A DNA stretch of 43,565 nucleotides from an uncultured Pseudomonadota bacterium. Its GTDB lineage: Bacteria > Pseudomonadota > Gammaproteobacteria > Burkholderiales > Burkholderiaceae_C. Each line of letters opens with the position of its first letter. Position 1 is the first letter of the stretch. The DNA lies in assembly GCA_945952465.1 (NCBI GenBank), contig CAMFIB010000011.1, positions 1 to 43,565 of the forward strand. Direction: 5' to 3'. Positions 16,623 through 28,666 of the stretch are shown piece by piece. The translations under genes were made by a program, and so were the position numbers. Under the pieces are notes generated by a model that saw only the letters and a list, made by a program, of their open reading frames with translations, was not told the origin of the DNA and did not search any database.

Positions 16623-17762
16623 TCACGGTGCCGACCGCGGTGGCAGCCAGCGGGTCTGGCCGATGGCCAGCGCCTCGAAGGCGTCGTCCGGCAGGCCGGC
16701 GGCCTGGCGGGCGGCGGCGAGGTCGCGCGGCGGCTGGTCGAGCGCTTCGGAGCTGAGGTCGAAGGTGCCCCAGTGCACGGCGATGCTGTGGTGCGCCCGC
16801 ACCTCCTGGTGCAGCGCCACCGCCTCGCGCGGGTTCACGTGCTGCGGCTGCATGAACCAGTTCGGCTCGTAGGCGCCGATCGGGATCAGCGCGAGGTCGA
16901 AGCCGGCGCTGGCCTGGCGTTCGGCAAAGTGTTCGCGGGTTCGGCGGAAGTCGCCGGTCCAGCCGGTGTCGCCGGCGAAGTACCACTGGAAGTCGGGCGC
17001 GAACACCGCCCAGCCGCCCCACAGCGTCTGGTTGCGGTCGGTCAGGCTGCGGCCCGACCAGTGCTGCACGGGCGTCAGGAAGAACTCCACCGCGCCAATG
17101 CGGTGCGACTGCCACCAGTCCAGCTCCACCGCGCCGGCAATGCCCTGGTCGGCGAACCACGCCGCCTGGCCCAGCGGCACCAGGAACACCGGCGGCCCGC
17201 CTGCCTGCCGGGCGAGCGCCCGCACGCTGTCGCGATCGAGGTGGTCGAAATGGTTGTGCGAAACCACCACCGCGTCGATGTGCGGCAGGTCGGCCAGCGC
17301 CACGCCGGGCGGGCGCTGCCGCTTCGGGCCGATGAAGGAGACGGGCGACGCGCGCTCGCTGAACATCGGGTCGGTCAGCACGTTGAGGCCGCCGGCCTGC
17401 ACCAGCACCGTGGCGTGGCCGATCCAGGTGGCCGACGGCTTCATCGCCGCGCCGGCCAGCGCGTTCGCCTTCAGCGCCGCCAGCTCGGGCTGCACCATCG
17501 GCGTGGGCTGCGGCGGCGGCTGGCCGGGGCCGAAGAAGTCGCGTTCGCTGAACAGCCGCAGCACGTCGGCGAATGACTTGGTGACGGTGCCGATGTCGTT
17601 GTTGACGAAGCCCTTGGGGCTGCGGTGCCGGCCGGTGACCTGCGCGCCTTGTTCCGGGTCGGACGACGCGCAGCCGGCAAGCGACGCGAGAACGGCAAAT
17701 GCCCCGGCAATGCGCGCCGGCCAGGCGCGGCGTGTTGCACGATGAAGAGAGGTCGGTGTCAT
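16623..17762 (-). CDS. Lipoprotein metallo-beta-lactamase-fold hydrolase, NAPE-PLD-like
   Basis: 379 residues from ATG 17762. The signal peptide ends in lipobox LAGC (C31), so it is membrane-anchored outside the cytoplasm. The metal site HNHFDHLD is at 169-176, with WIGHATVLV, TDPMFSERASP and WYFAGDTGW further on; this order matches the N-acyl-phosphatidylethanolamine phospholipase D-like group (UlaG/NAPE-PLD). The substrate is unknown. A 481-codon extension upstream crosses the atp promoter and is not used. It is divergent from the ATP synthase operon. Confidence 0.9.
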   Translation of the reverse strand: MTPTSLHRATRRAWPARIAGAFAVLASLAGCASSDPEQGAQVTGRHRSPKGFVNNDIGTVTKSFADVLRLFSERDFFGPGQPPPQPTPMVQPELAALKANALAGAAMKPSATWIGHATVLVQAGGLNVLTDPMFSERASPVSFIGPKRQRPPGVALADLPHIDAVVVSHNHFDHLDRDSVRALARQAGGPPVFLVPLGQAAWFADQGIAGAVELDWWQSHRIGAVEFFLTPVQHWSGRSLTDRNQTLWGGWAVFAPDFQWYFAGDTGWTGDFRRTREHFAERQASAGFDLALIPIGAYEPNWFMQPQHVNPREAVALHQEVRAHHSIAVHWGTFDLSSEALDQPPRDLAAARQAAGLPDDAFEALAIGQTRWLPPRSAP

Positions 17763-17812
17763 GACAAGGTTGGGCCCGCAGGCACCGCTTTGGTGACCGC
17801 GTGTGGAATAGT

Positions 17813-17842
17813 TTGAGATTGGTGCGGGTTTGTACTTATAAT
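17813..17842 (+). promoter_or_regulatory. Sigma70-type promoter of the atp operon
   Basis: TTGAGA at 17813-17818 and a perfect TATAAT at 17837-17842, 18 bases apart, 50 bases upstream of atpI. It lies in the 130-base gap between the divergent hydrolase and atpI. Confidence 0.75.
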
Positions 17843-17892
17843 CAATGGCTTTGTAGAAATTTCCGGGCCCTGTCAGTCGAGCGTCAAAACAA

Positions 17893-18366
17893 ATGCCAAC
17901 AATCGCTCCTGGCCCTGAAGTGGATGCACCTGACGCCGATTTCAAGCCGCTGACCGCCGACGAGGCGCGTGCGCTGCGAGAAAAAAACCCGCCGATTTCC
18001 GTCTGGCGGGTCATTGTGGGGCAGGTGGCGGTGGGGCTGCTGGCGGCGTTGGTCGCCTGGGGCATCACCGGGAGGTTGAGTGTGGGGGGGTCGCTCGCCT
18101 ACGGCGTGCTCGCGGTGGTTGTCCCCGCGGCGCTTTTCGCCCGAGGTCTGACCAGCCGCGTCAGCTCCGTGAATCCGGGCGCCGCGGCGTTCGGTTTCTT
18201 TTTGTGGGAAATGGTCAAGATTGCCCTGACCGTGGCGATGCTGTTCGCCGCGCCGCGGCTGGTGCCTGAGCTGAGCTGGCCTGCGATGCTGGCCGGTCTG
18301 GTGTTGACCATGAAGGTTTACTGGGTGGGTTTGCTGTTAAAGCGGACCACGCCTGCCAAAGTTTGA
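17893..18366 (+). CDS. atpI: ATP synthase subunit I
   Basis: 157 residues with four hydrophobic segments (about 42-62, 68-90, 98-120 and 126-148). Its position ahead of atpB and its size fit AtpI, a membrane protein that helps assemble the c-ring. The N-terminal 35 residues are polar and Asp/Pro-rich. It is the first gene behind the promoter at 17813-17842. Confidence 0.88.
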   Translation: MPTIAPGPEVDAPDADFKPLTADEARALREKNPPISVWRVIVGQVAVGLLAALVAWGITGRLSVGGSLAYGVLAVVVPAALFARGLTSRVSSVNPGAAAFGFFLWEMVKIALTVAMLFAAPRLVPELSWPAMLAGLVLTMKVYWVGLLLKRTTPAKV

Positions 18367-18387
18367 ACTTAGAGACGAGCAAACAGA

Positions 18388-19543
<1,156 letters not shown>

Positions 19544-19584
19544 ATCGCCTGCTTGTCCCATCAACTGACTGAAAGGGTGTTGCT

Positions 19585-20055
19585 GTGAGCATCAACGCAA
19601 CCCTGTTCGTCCAGGCCATCGTTTTCGCGATTCTGGTGCTGTTCACGATGAAATTCGTGTGGCCGCCGATCGCTGCCGCGCTGGACGAACGTGCCAAGAA
19701 GATCGCCGACGGCCTGGCCGCCGCCGACAAGGCCAAGTCCGAGCTGTCCGCCGCCAACAAGCGTGTGGAAGAAGAGCTGGCCAAGTCGCGCAATGAAACC
19801 GGGCAGCGCCTGGCCGACGCCGAGCGTCGTGCCCAGGCCATCGTGGAAGAAGCCAAGGCCAAGGCCACCGAGGAAGGCAACAAGATCGTTGCCGCCGCCC
19901 GTGCCGAAGCCGATCAGCAAGCCGTGAAGGCGCGCGAAGCCCTGCGTGAGCAGGTCGCCGTGCTCGCCGTCAAGGGCGCTGAGCAGATCCTGCGCAAGGA
20001 AGTCGACGCCAAGGTCCACTCCGATCTGCTGGGTCGCCTCAAGGCCGAGCTTTGA
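19585..20055 (+). CDS. atpF: ATP synthase F0 subunit b
   Basis: 156 residues. One N-terminal membrane helix ([20 protein letters not shown]) is followed by a long charged coiled coil with many Ala/Lys/Glu, the peripheral stator. Translation starts at GTG 19585, with AAAGGG eight bases upstream; no suitable ATG is near. Confidence 0.96.
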   Translation: MSINATLFVQAIVFAILVLFTMKFVWPPIAAALDERAKKIADGLAAADKAKSELSAANKRVEEELAKSRNETGQRLADAERRAQAIVEEAKAKATEEGNKIVAAARAEADQQAVKAREALREQVAVLAVKGAEQILRKEVDAKVHSDLLGRLKAEL

Positions 20056-20064
20056 GGAACTGCC

Positions 20065-20595
20065 ATGGCTGAACTCGCCACCATCGCACGGCCTTACGCC
20101 GAGGCCTTGTTCAAGGCATCGGCTTCCGACCTCGACGGCACCGCCAGCTGGCTGGAGCCGCTGGCGGCCGTGGCCGCCGATCCGCAGGTCAAAGTCTTTG
20201 CCGACAACCCCAAGGTCACGGCGCAACAGGTCTATGACCTGCTGAGCAGTGTGTCCAAGGCCCAACTGTCGAACGCCGGCCAGAACTTCCTGCGCACGGT
20301 GATCGACAACGGTCGCCTCGACGTGCTGCCGGAAATCGCCGCCCAGTTCCGCGCGCTGAAGAACGCGCGCAGCGGCTCGTCCGACGCGACTGTCTACAGC
20401 GCCTTCCCCATCGAGGGTGGTGCGCTGGCCGACGTCGCGACCGTGCTGGAGCAGCGCTTCAAGCGCAAGCTCAACGTGCGCGTCGAGCAGCAGCCCGAAC
20501 TGATTGGCGGCATTCGCGTGGTGGTCGGCGACGAGGTGCTGGACACCTCCGTCAAGGCCCGCCTGGAACAAATGAAAGTGGCGCTGACGGCCTGA
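20065..20595 (+). CDS. atpH: ATP synthase F1 subunit delta
   Basis: 176 residues. [17 protein letters not shown] at the N-terminus and [25 protein letters not shown] near the C-terminus mark delta, which joins the b stalk to the top of the alpha/beta ring. Nine bases separate it from atpF. Confidence 0.97.
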   Translation: MAELATIARPYAEALFKASASDLDGTASWLEPLAAVAADPQVKVFADNPKVTAQQVYDLLSSVSKAQLSNAGQNFLRTVIDNGRLDVLPEIAAQFRALKNARSGSSDATVYSAFPIEGGALADVATVLEQRFKRKLNVRVEQQPELIGGIRVVVGDEVLDTSVKARLEQMKVALTA

Positions 20596-20635
20596 GGGCC
20601 TTCGGCGGCAATTTACTGGAAAGAAGGAAAGAGTC

Positions 20636-22189
20636 ATGCAACTCAATCCCGCAGAAATTTCTGAACTGATCAAGAGCCGCATCGAAGGGCTCGCCGGCAG
20701 CGCCGACATCCGCAACCAGGGCACGGTCGTTTCCGTGGCCGACGGCATCTGCCGCATCCACGGCCTGTCGGACGTGATGCAGGGCGAAATGCTGGAGTTC
20801 CCGGCCACCGCCGACGGCACCCCCACCTACGGCCTCGCGCTGAACCTCGAGCGCGACTCGGTCGGTTCCGTGATTCTGGGTGAGTACGAGCACATCTCCG
20901 AAGGCGACACCGTGAAGTGCACGGGCCGCATTCTGGAAGTGCCGGTCGGCCGCGAGCTGATCGGCCGCGTCGTCAACGCGCTGGGCCAGCCGATCGACGG
21001 CAAGGGTCCGATCAACGCGAAGCAGACCGACGTGATCGAAAAGGTCGCCCCGGGCGTGATCGCGCGCCAGTCGGTCAGCCAGCCGGTGCAGACCGGCCTG
21101 AAGTCGATCGACTCGATGGTGCCCGTCGGCCGTGGTCAGCGCGAGCTGATCATTGGCGACCGCCAGACCGGCAAGACCGCCGTGGCCATCGACGCCATCA
21201 TCAACCAGAAGGGTCAGAACATGACCTGCGTGTACGTCGCGATCGGCCAGAAGGCTTCGTCGATCAAGAACGTCGTGCGCGCGCTGGAGCAGGCCGGTGC
21301 GATGGAGTACACCATCGTCGTCGCCGCTTCCGCTTCTGAATCCGCTGCCATGCAGTATGTGTCGGCCTACTCCGGCTGCACGATGGGCGAATACTTCCGC
21401 GACCGTGGCGAAGACGCGCTGATCGTCTATGACGACCTGTCCAAGCAGGCCGTGGCCTACCGCCAGGTCTCGCTGCTGCTGCGCCGCCCGCCGGGCCGCG
21501 AAGCCTACCCCGGCGACGTGTTCTATCTCCACAGCCGTCTGCTGGAGCGTGCCGCCCGCGTCAACGCCGACTACGTCGAAGCCTTCACCAAGGGTGAAGT
21601 CAAGGGCAAGACCGGCTCGCTGACCGCGCTGCCGATCATCGAAACGCAGGCCGGCGACGTGTCCGCTTTCGTGCCGACCAACGTGATCTCGATCACCGAC
21701 GGCCAGATCTTCCTGGAAACCAGCCTGTTCAACGCCGGCATCCGCCCCGCCATCAACGCCGGTATCTCGGTGTCGCGCGTCGGTGGTGCAGCCCAGACCA
21801 AGCTGATCCAGAAGCAGTCCGGCGGTATCCGTACCGACCTGGCCCAGTACCGTGAACTGGCCGCCTTCGCGCAGTTCGCTTCCGACCTCGACGAAGCGAC
21901 CCGCAAGCAGCTCGACCGCGGCGCCCGCGTGACCGAACTGCTGAAGCAGGCCCAGTACAGCCCGCTGTCGATCAGCCTGATGGCCGCGACGCTGTTCGCC
22001 GTCAACAAGGGCTTCATGGACGACATCGAGGTCAAGAAGGTTCTGGCGTTCGAACACGGCCTGCACGCTTTCCTGAAGGACAAGCACGCAGCGCTGCTAG
22101 ACAAGCTGGCCACCGGCAAGGCGATCGACCAGGAAACCGAACCCGAACTGTCCGCGGCCATCGGCGCGTTCAAGAAGTCGTTCGCGTAA
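20636..22189 (+). CDS. atpA: ATP synthase F1 subunit alpha
   Basis: 517 residues. The P-loop GDRQTGKT is at 174-181, and the family signature [14 protein letters not shown] lies near 380. Alpha carries non-catalytic nucleotide sites and supplies the arginine finger to beta (SVSRVGG). GAAGGAAAGAG precedes the ATG. Length and order are normal. Confidence 0.98.
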   Translation: MQLNPAEISELIKSRIEGLAGSADIRNQGTVVSVADGICRIHGLSDVMQGEMLEFPATADGTPTYGLALNLERDSVGSVILGEYEHISEGDTVKCTGRILEVPVGRELIGRVVNALGQPIDGKGPINAKQTDVIEKVAPGVIARQSVSQPVQTGLKSIDSMVPVGRGQRELIIGDRQTGKTAVAIDAIINQKGQNMTCVYVAIGQKASSIKNVVRALEQAGAMEYTIVVAASASESAAMQYVSAYSGCTMGEYFRDRGEDALIVYDDLSKQAVAYRQVSLLLRRPPGREAYPGDVFYLHSRLLERAARVNADYVEAFTKGEVKGKTGSLTALPIIETQAGDVSAFVPTNVISITDGQIFLETSLFNAGIRPAINAGISVSRVGGAAQTKLIQKQSGGIRTDLAQYRELAAFAQFASDLDEATRKQLDRGARVTELLKQAQYSPLSISLMAATLFAVNKGFMDDIEVKKVLAFEHGLHAFLKDKHAALLDKLATGKAIDQETEPELSAAIGAFKKSFA

Positions 22190-22210
22190 TTCCACCAGCA
22201 GGAGCCAACG

Positions 22211-24515
<2,305 letters not shown>

Positions 24516-24527
24516 GGAGCCCACAGC

Positions 24528-24947
24528 ATGGCCAATACCATTCATGTGGACGTCGTCAGCGCCGAGGAGTCGATCTTCTCGGGTGAGGCGCGTTTCGTGG
24601 CCTTGCCGGGTGAAGCCGGTGAGCTGGGCATCTACCCGCGCCACACGCCGCTGATCACCCGGATCAAGCCCGGCACGGTGCGCATCGAGAAGGCCGACGG
24701 GGGTGAAGAGTTCGTCTTCGTCGCCGGTGGCATTCTGGAAGTGCAGCCCGAGTGCGTGACCGTTCTGTCCGACACCGCCATCCGCGGCAAGGACCTGGAC
24801 GAAGAGAAAGCAGCGACGGCCAAGCAAGCGGCCGAAGAAGCCCTCAAGAACGCCAAGAGCGAGCTTGACCTGGCCAAGGCCCAATCCGAGCTGGCTGTCA
24901 TGGCCGCCCAGATCGCCGCGCTGCGCAAGTACCGCCAGAAGCGTTGA
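24528..24947 (+). CDS. atpC: ATP synthase F1 subunit epsilon
   Basis: 139 residues. The N-terminal beta-sandwich has [17 protein letters not shown] and the C-terminal helical hairpin (about 90-139) is Ala/Lys/Glu-rich, as in epsilon, which joins gamma to the c-ring and can inhibit hydrolysis. It is the last gene of the complete operon. Confidence 0.97.
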   Translation: MANTIHVDVVSAEESIFSGEARFVALPGEAGELGIYPRHTPLITRIKPGTVRIEKADGGEEFVFVAGGILEVQPECVTVLSDTAIRGKDLDEEKAATAKQAAEEALKNAKSELDLAKAQSELAVMAAQIAALRKYRQKR

Positions 24948-24967
24948 GCGTCTTATCCGCACCAACG

Positions 24968-24997
24968 AAAAAAGCCCGTCTCGTGACGGGCTTTTTT
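24968..24997. terminator. Bidirectional terminator between atpC and fliA
   Basis: AAAAAAGCCCGTC and GACGGGCTTTTTT pair perfectly around TCGT. It ends the atp transcript from the left and fliA from the right. Confidence 0.92.
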
Positions 24998-25013
24998 CTT
25001 GGCGCCTGCGGTG

Positions 25014-25727
25014 TCAGTGGGCCTGCAGGTTGTGGCGCAGGCGTGCGATCGACTGGCCATGCAGCTGGCAGACACGCGACTCCGTCACGCCGAGCAGCGC
25101 CGCGATCTCCTTGAGCTTCATGTCGTGCTCGTAGTACATGGTCATCACGTACTGCTCGCGTTCTGGCAGCACTTCGATTGCCTTGGCCAGCGCGCGGTGC
25201 CGGCGGTCGCGGCTGAGCTGTTTCATTGGGTCGGCTTCCGCATCACCCAGGTTGCGGTCGAGGAAGTCGTCGCCTTCCGAAGTCGCCCCCAGGTCTTCCA
25301 GGTACATCAGCTGCACGCCGCGTACTTTGGTCACCAGCTCCTGGTACTCCGACATCGACATCTTCATGCCTTCGGCGATTTCCGAGGCCACCGGTGGCCG
25401 GCCCAGTTTCTGTTCCAGCCGGTGCGTGGTGCGCTCCAGGTCCTTCTGGCCGCGGCGTGAGTTGCGCGAGATCCAGTCGACGCCCCGCAACTCGTCGATC
25501 ATCGCGCCTCGGATGCGCTGGCTGGCAAAGGCCTCGAAGGCCACGCCGTGCGATGCCTCGAATCTATCCAGTGCCTCGGTCAGGCCGATCAAGCCGACCT
25601 GGATCAGGTCGTCGACATCGACGCTGGGCGGCAGCCGCATGACCATCCGATGCGCCAGCCGGCGCACCAACGGGCTGTACAGGCGCACCAGTGCGTTGCG
25701 TTCGATGCGGTTCTCGCTGGACGCCAT
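25014..25727 (-). CDS. fliA: Flagellar sigma factor FliA (sigma28)
   Basis: 237 residues. Region 2 has DVDDLIQVGLIGLTEALDRF and RIRGAMIDELRGVDWISR; region 4 has VLPEREQYVMTMYYEHDMKL and GVTESRVCQLHGQSIARLR. This is the FliA group, which transcribes late flagellar and chemotaxis genes and is held by FlgM. GAAGG lies eight bases before ATG 25727; a longer frame to 25922 has no family match. No FlgM or structural flagellar gene is adjacent in the window, but flhC and flhD are about 1.1 kb upstream on the same strand. Confidence 0.96.
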   Translation of the reverse strand: MASSENRIERNALVRLYSPLVRRLAHRMVMRLPPSVDVDDLIQVGLIGLTEALDRFEASHGVAFEAFASQRIRGAMIDELRGVDWISRNSRRGQKDLERTTHRLEQKLGRPPVASEIAEGMKMSMSEYQELVTKVRGVQLMYLEDLGATSEGDDFLDRNLGDAEADPMKQLSRDRRHRALAKAIEVLPEREQYVMTMYYEHDMKLKEIAALLGVTESRVCQLHGQSIARLRHNLQAH

Positions 25728-26187
25728 GCTCAGGCCTTCGGCACAAGGCGCGAGAGAAGCCACGCAGGGGGAGCGGCGAGCCGGACAATGGTCGAGGTCA
25801 CGGAGTGGTTGTGTATCGCCGGAGAGGGGCGCCAGACTGGCGCGCAGACCGAAGTCCGACGGTGATCCAAGTGTGTCAATCCCAGCGCCCGCTGTTGCGG
25901 CAATGAGGCTCGGAAATTGCACGCTATTGGGGATTTAGCGTGACTACCACGTCGGCTAAATAAATCGAGGGATGGTTTTTTCCTTCGAATAATGGCCACC
26001 AGCCAGTGCGCAAGAATTCCGACAAGAATTCGCGCTACAGTGGGCGCCGTCGTTGCGAAAAAGGGAGCGTGGGGAGCATTGCATAGCCCAAACACGGAAA
26101 TACCGCACGAAAAGGGCCGCGACGCGTATACTTTTGTCTATGCTCGTCAAGAGCACCAATATCTTTGAAACTGAGGATGGTCTAAAA
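25728..26187. other. Intergenic region between fliA and the Pal-like gene, 460 bases
   Basis: The genes are divergent, so both promoters lie here. A TATACT at 26127-26132 could be the -10 of the Pal-like gene, without a clear -35. AAGAATTC occurs twice, at 26012-26019 and 26024-26031, with a 12-base period. TGCTC/GAGCA at about 26140-26154 forms a small hairpin in the Pal-like leader. Open frames here are shadows. I could not place a convincing FlhDC box. Confidence 0.55.
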
Positions 26188-26751
26188 ATGAGATTTCTGA
26201 TTGCAATGCTGAGCGTGCTGGCGATGTTGGTCGCTGGCTGCACCTCGACCGCCGGCAAGCCCGACGAAACGTCTATCTACTACTACGGCAATCGCGCCCC
26301 CAGCTCCAACGCCGGCAGTGGCCAAGGTGGTGATGGCAGCGGTGCCGGTTCTCAGGCCATTGCCACGGCACGCCCGGCGGCTGTGACGGCTGTGGTCCCG
26401 ACAGACGGCCAAGGCCCCCCGGGCGTCCCGACGGTCGTGTACTTCGACTACGACAAATTCGACGTGAAGGCTGAATTCCAGGGCGTCATTGCCGCACACG
26501 CCAAGTTCCTCGTCGCCAACCGCGACCGCAAGGTGCTGCTGGAAGGCCACACCGACCAGCGCGGCGGCCGCGAATACAACCTGGCCCTCGGCCAGAAGCG
26601 TTCCGAATCGGTTCGCCGCGCGCTGGCGCTGCAAGGCGTCCAGGACAGCCAGGTCGAAGCCGTGTCGCTGGGTGCAGAAAAGCCCGCTTCGACCGAGCTG
26701 TCGGAGAAGGGTTATGCACTGAACCGCCGCGTGGAATTCCGCTACCGCTGA
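26188..26751 (+). CDS. OmpA-family lipoprotein, Pal-like
   Basis: 187 residues. Signal peptide RFLIAMLSVLAMLVAGC with the lipobox Cys at position 18. A Gly/Ser-rich linker follows, then the OmpA-like peptidoglycan-binding domain with VVYFDYDKFDVKAEFQGVI and LEGHTDQRGGREYNLALGQK. Pal normally sits after tolB; no tol gene is near, so this may be a second Pal or a related cell-wall anchor. It lies between fliA and flhC, on the other strand from both. I start at 26188 because the signal peptide begins there. Confidence 0.9.
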   Translation: MRFLIAMLSVLAMLVAGCTSTAGKPDETSIYYYGNRAPSSNAGSGQGGDGSGAGSQAIATARPAAVTAVVPTDGQGPPGVPTVVYFDYDKFDVKAEFQGVIAAHAKFLVANRDRKVLLEGHTDQRGGREYNLALGQKRSESVRRALALQGVQDSQVEAVSLGAEKPASTELSEKGYALNRRVEFRYR

Positions 26752-26774
26752 TTTCCGGCGCTGTACCGGTTCGC

Positions 26775-26805
26775 AAAAAAGCCGCCCTTGGGCGGCTTTT
26801 TTTTT
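26775..26805. terminator. Bidirectional terminator between the Pal-like gene and flhC
   Basis: AAAAAAGCCGCCC, loop TT, GGGCGGC and nine T's. It serves the Pal-like gene (plus) and flhC (minus). Confidence 0.9.
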
Positions 26806-26829
26806 GTGTACGAGACGGCGCTGGCGGAT

Positions 26830-27369
26830 TCAGTGGAGCTGAATGCCACCGAACGTCTGGCCCTTGCCAGCGCGGGCCGGTGGGTTGCAGAGGCCGCAGA
26901 CGTAGTGGCGGGCATTTTCGTAGGGCTCGCTGACAAACATGCCGCTGCAGTGCTTGCACTTGGTCATCGTCAGCATGCCGTTGTCGACGAATTTCATCAG
27001 GCGCCAGGCGCGGGTGATCGAGAGCAGCGGCTCGACGTCACAGGCCCGCATCTGCTCGCAATACAGCGTGTAGGCCTTGATCACCGAATCGATCTCTTCC
27101 AGCGCGCTGGTCTTGGAGATGTACTCGTGGATGTTCAGGAACAGCGACGCGTGGATGTTGGGCTGCCAGGTCAGAAACCAGTCGGTGGAAAACGGCAGCT
27201 GGCCCTTGGACGGAGACTTGCCGGCCACTTCCTTGTACAGGCGCAGCAGGCGCTCGTAGGACAGGCTGGTTTCGGTTTCCAGAACCTGCAGGCGGGCGCC
27301 GAGCTGGATCAGCGTGACGGCGCGTTCGATCTGACGGGTTTCGTTCAGGATGCTTTTGGCGGTGGCCAT
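26830..27369 (-). CDS. flhC: Flagellar transcriptional activator FlhC
   Basis: 179 residues. TAKSILNETRQIERAVTLIQ at the N-terminus and the zinc-binding cysteines in CKHCSGMFVSEP and YVCGLCNPP identify FlhC. With FlhD it forms the FlhD4C2 master activator of flagellar operons. GGAGAA precedes the ATG. It lies 42 bases downstream of flhD. Confidence 0.97.
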   Translation of the reverse strand: MATAKSILNETRQIERAVTLIQLGARLQVLETETSLSYERLLRLYKEVAGKSPSKGQLPFSTDWFLTWQPNIHASLFLNIHEYISKTSALEEIDSVIKAYTLYCEQMRACDVEPLLSITRAWRLMKFVDNGMLTMTKCKHCSGMFVSEPYENARHYVCGLCNPPARAGKGQTFGGIQLH

Positions 27370-27411
27370 GTTCTTCTCCGGTGGGGCGTCTGAAGGGTCG
27401 TTGTCCGGTGC

Positions 27412-27741
27412 CTACATGGCTTCCCGGAAGTTGCCCGCCATCAGGATGTTGGCGTGCAGCCGCGCGGTCTGGCCGTTCGACGATTTGCCGAGATTCTTCT
27501 GCGTCAGCAGGTTCCAGGTCAGCGTGTCGTCCATGCGGAAGCGGCACAGCAGCGTGTTGACCGATGCCACTTTCATGAGCTGGGCCGGCGACAGGCCGAC
27601 CAGCACGTCGGCGGTCTCTTCGGAGACACCCAGGCGGAACAGCGCGTTGGCCTTGTCCTGGCGGATCAGGCGCTGGGCGAGCATCAGGTACGACAGATTG
27701 GTTTCGCGGATGTCGTCGAGGATTTGTTCGTCGGCTTGCAT
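27412..27741 (-). CDS. flhD: Flagellar transcriptional activator FlhD
   Basis: 109 residues. EQILDDIRETNLSYLMLAQ, then RLIRQDKANALFRLGVSEE and VNTLLCRFRMDD are FlhD. Start at 27741 is chosen since GGGAGTGATC stands right before it. It is the first gene of flhDC. The two-component pair immediately upstream on the same strand may control it, but nothing in the sequence proves this. Confidence 0.96.
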   Translation of the reverse strand: MQADEQILDDIRETNLSYLMLAQRLIRQDKANALFRLGVSEETADVLVGLSPAQLMKVASVNTLLCRFRMDDTLTWNLLTQKNLGKSSNGQTARLHANILMAGNFREAM

Positions 27742-28036
27742 GATCACTCCCATCAAAAAATGTCCAGAAATCGGCTCTTTTTCGGCGCATCAGACCGGTC
27801 CCGATCTGCTTGCCATGGGATGAATTGTGGAGCGGGGCACTGAAAGCTTGAGTGCGGAAGCCGCTGTTTGTGCTGTCTCATCGCGGGAGACAGCCCGTCG
27901 GAGAAATGCCTACACAAATAAGTCCGGAAAAGCAGCGCTTTTCAAACGAACCGGCATTTCGTCACGAATCGTTACCGACCGTTTCAAATATTCCGTGCTA
28001 GCCGGGCGGCGCAGCCCCTGCTCTTGCCCGGCCGGC
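27742..28036. other. Upstream region of flhDC, 295 bases
   Basis: This stretch separates flhD from the response regulator gene. It should contain the flhDC promoter and a long mRNA leader on the minus strand, as flhDC leaders are usually long. GC is lower than in the coding regions. A GCCGGGC/GCCCGGC pair at about 28002-28034 may form a loose hairpin after the regulator gene, but no T-run follows. No gene is seen. Confidence 0.5.
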
Positions 28037-28666
28037 TTACACCAGCCCGCTGCGGATGGCGTAGACGGTGAGTTCGGCGTTGTTGGAGAGCTTGAGCTTC
28101 TCCAGCACGCGGGCCCGGTAGACACTGACAGTCTTGGGGCTGAGCATCAGCTCCTCGGCAATGTCGGACAGCCGCTTGCCGGACGCGATCTTGAGCAGCG
28201 TCTGCATCTCGCGGTCCGACAGCGTGTTGTGCGGCGCCTCGGGCGGCTCGTTGGTGAGGCTGTCGACCAGCATCTGCGCGATGTCGGGTGTGACGTATTT
28301 GCGGCCCAGCGCCACGGTGCGCACCGCGTTGATGAGCAGCAGCGGGTCGCCGGCCTTGTTGACGTAGCCGCTGGCGCCGGCGCGCAGGCTGCGGATGGCG
28401 TACTGGTCTTCCGGGTACATCGAGACGATGAGCACCTTGATCGGCGACTCCTCGGCCTTCAGCGTGGTCAGCACGTCGAGGCCGTCGCGGCCGGGCATGT
28501 TGATGTCGAGCACCAGCACGTCGCAGACGGCGCTGCGCAGCACGTCGCGCAGCTCGGCGTAGTTGCCGGCCTCGCCGGTGACCTGGATGTCGACCGCTTC
28601 GCTGATGGTGTCGCGGATGCCGCGGCGCACCAGCGCATGGTCGTCGCACAGCACGACGCGGATCAT
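28037..28666 (-). CDS. NarL/FixJ-type response regulator
   Basis: 209 residues. The receiver has VVLCDDHALVRRG with the acidic pair, phospho-Asp in DVLVLDINMPGRDGLD and Lys in GYVNKAG. A LuxR-type helix-turn-helix follows: LSDREMQTLLKIASGKRLSDIA and LSPKTVSVYRARVLEKL. The start overlaps the kinase stop by four bases (ATGA). It is the DNA-binding partner of the adjoining kinase and lies just upstream of flhDC. Confidence 0.95.
   Translation of the reverse strand: MIRVVLCDDHALVRRGIRDTISEAVDIQVTGEAGNYAELRDVLRSAVCDVLVLDINMPGRDGLDVLTTLKAEESPIKVLIVSMYPEDQYAIRSLRAGASGYVNKAGDPLLLINAVRTVALGRKYVTPDIAQMLVDSLTNEPPEAPHNTLSDREMQTLLKIASGKRLSDIAEELMLSPKTVSVYRARVLEKLKLSNNAELTVYAIRSGLV

Noticed and set aside
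16623-18068. 481-codon version of the metallo-hydrolase
   Set aside because: The first 102 codons cross the atp promoter and atpI; the lipobox signal peptide sets the start at 17762.
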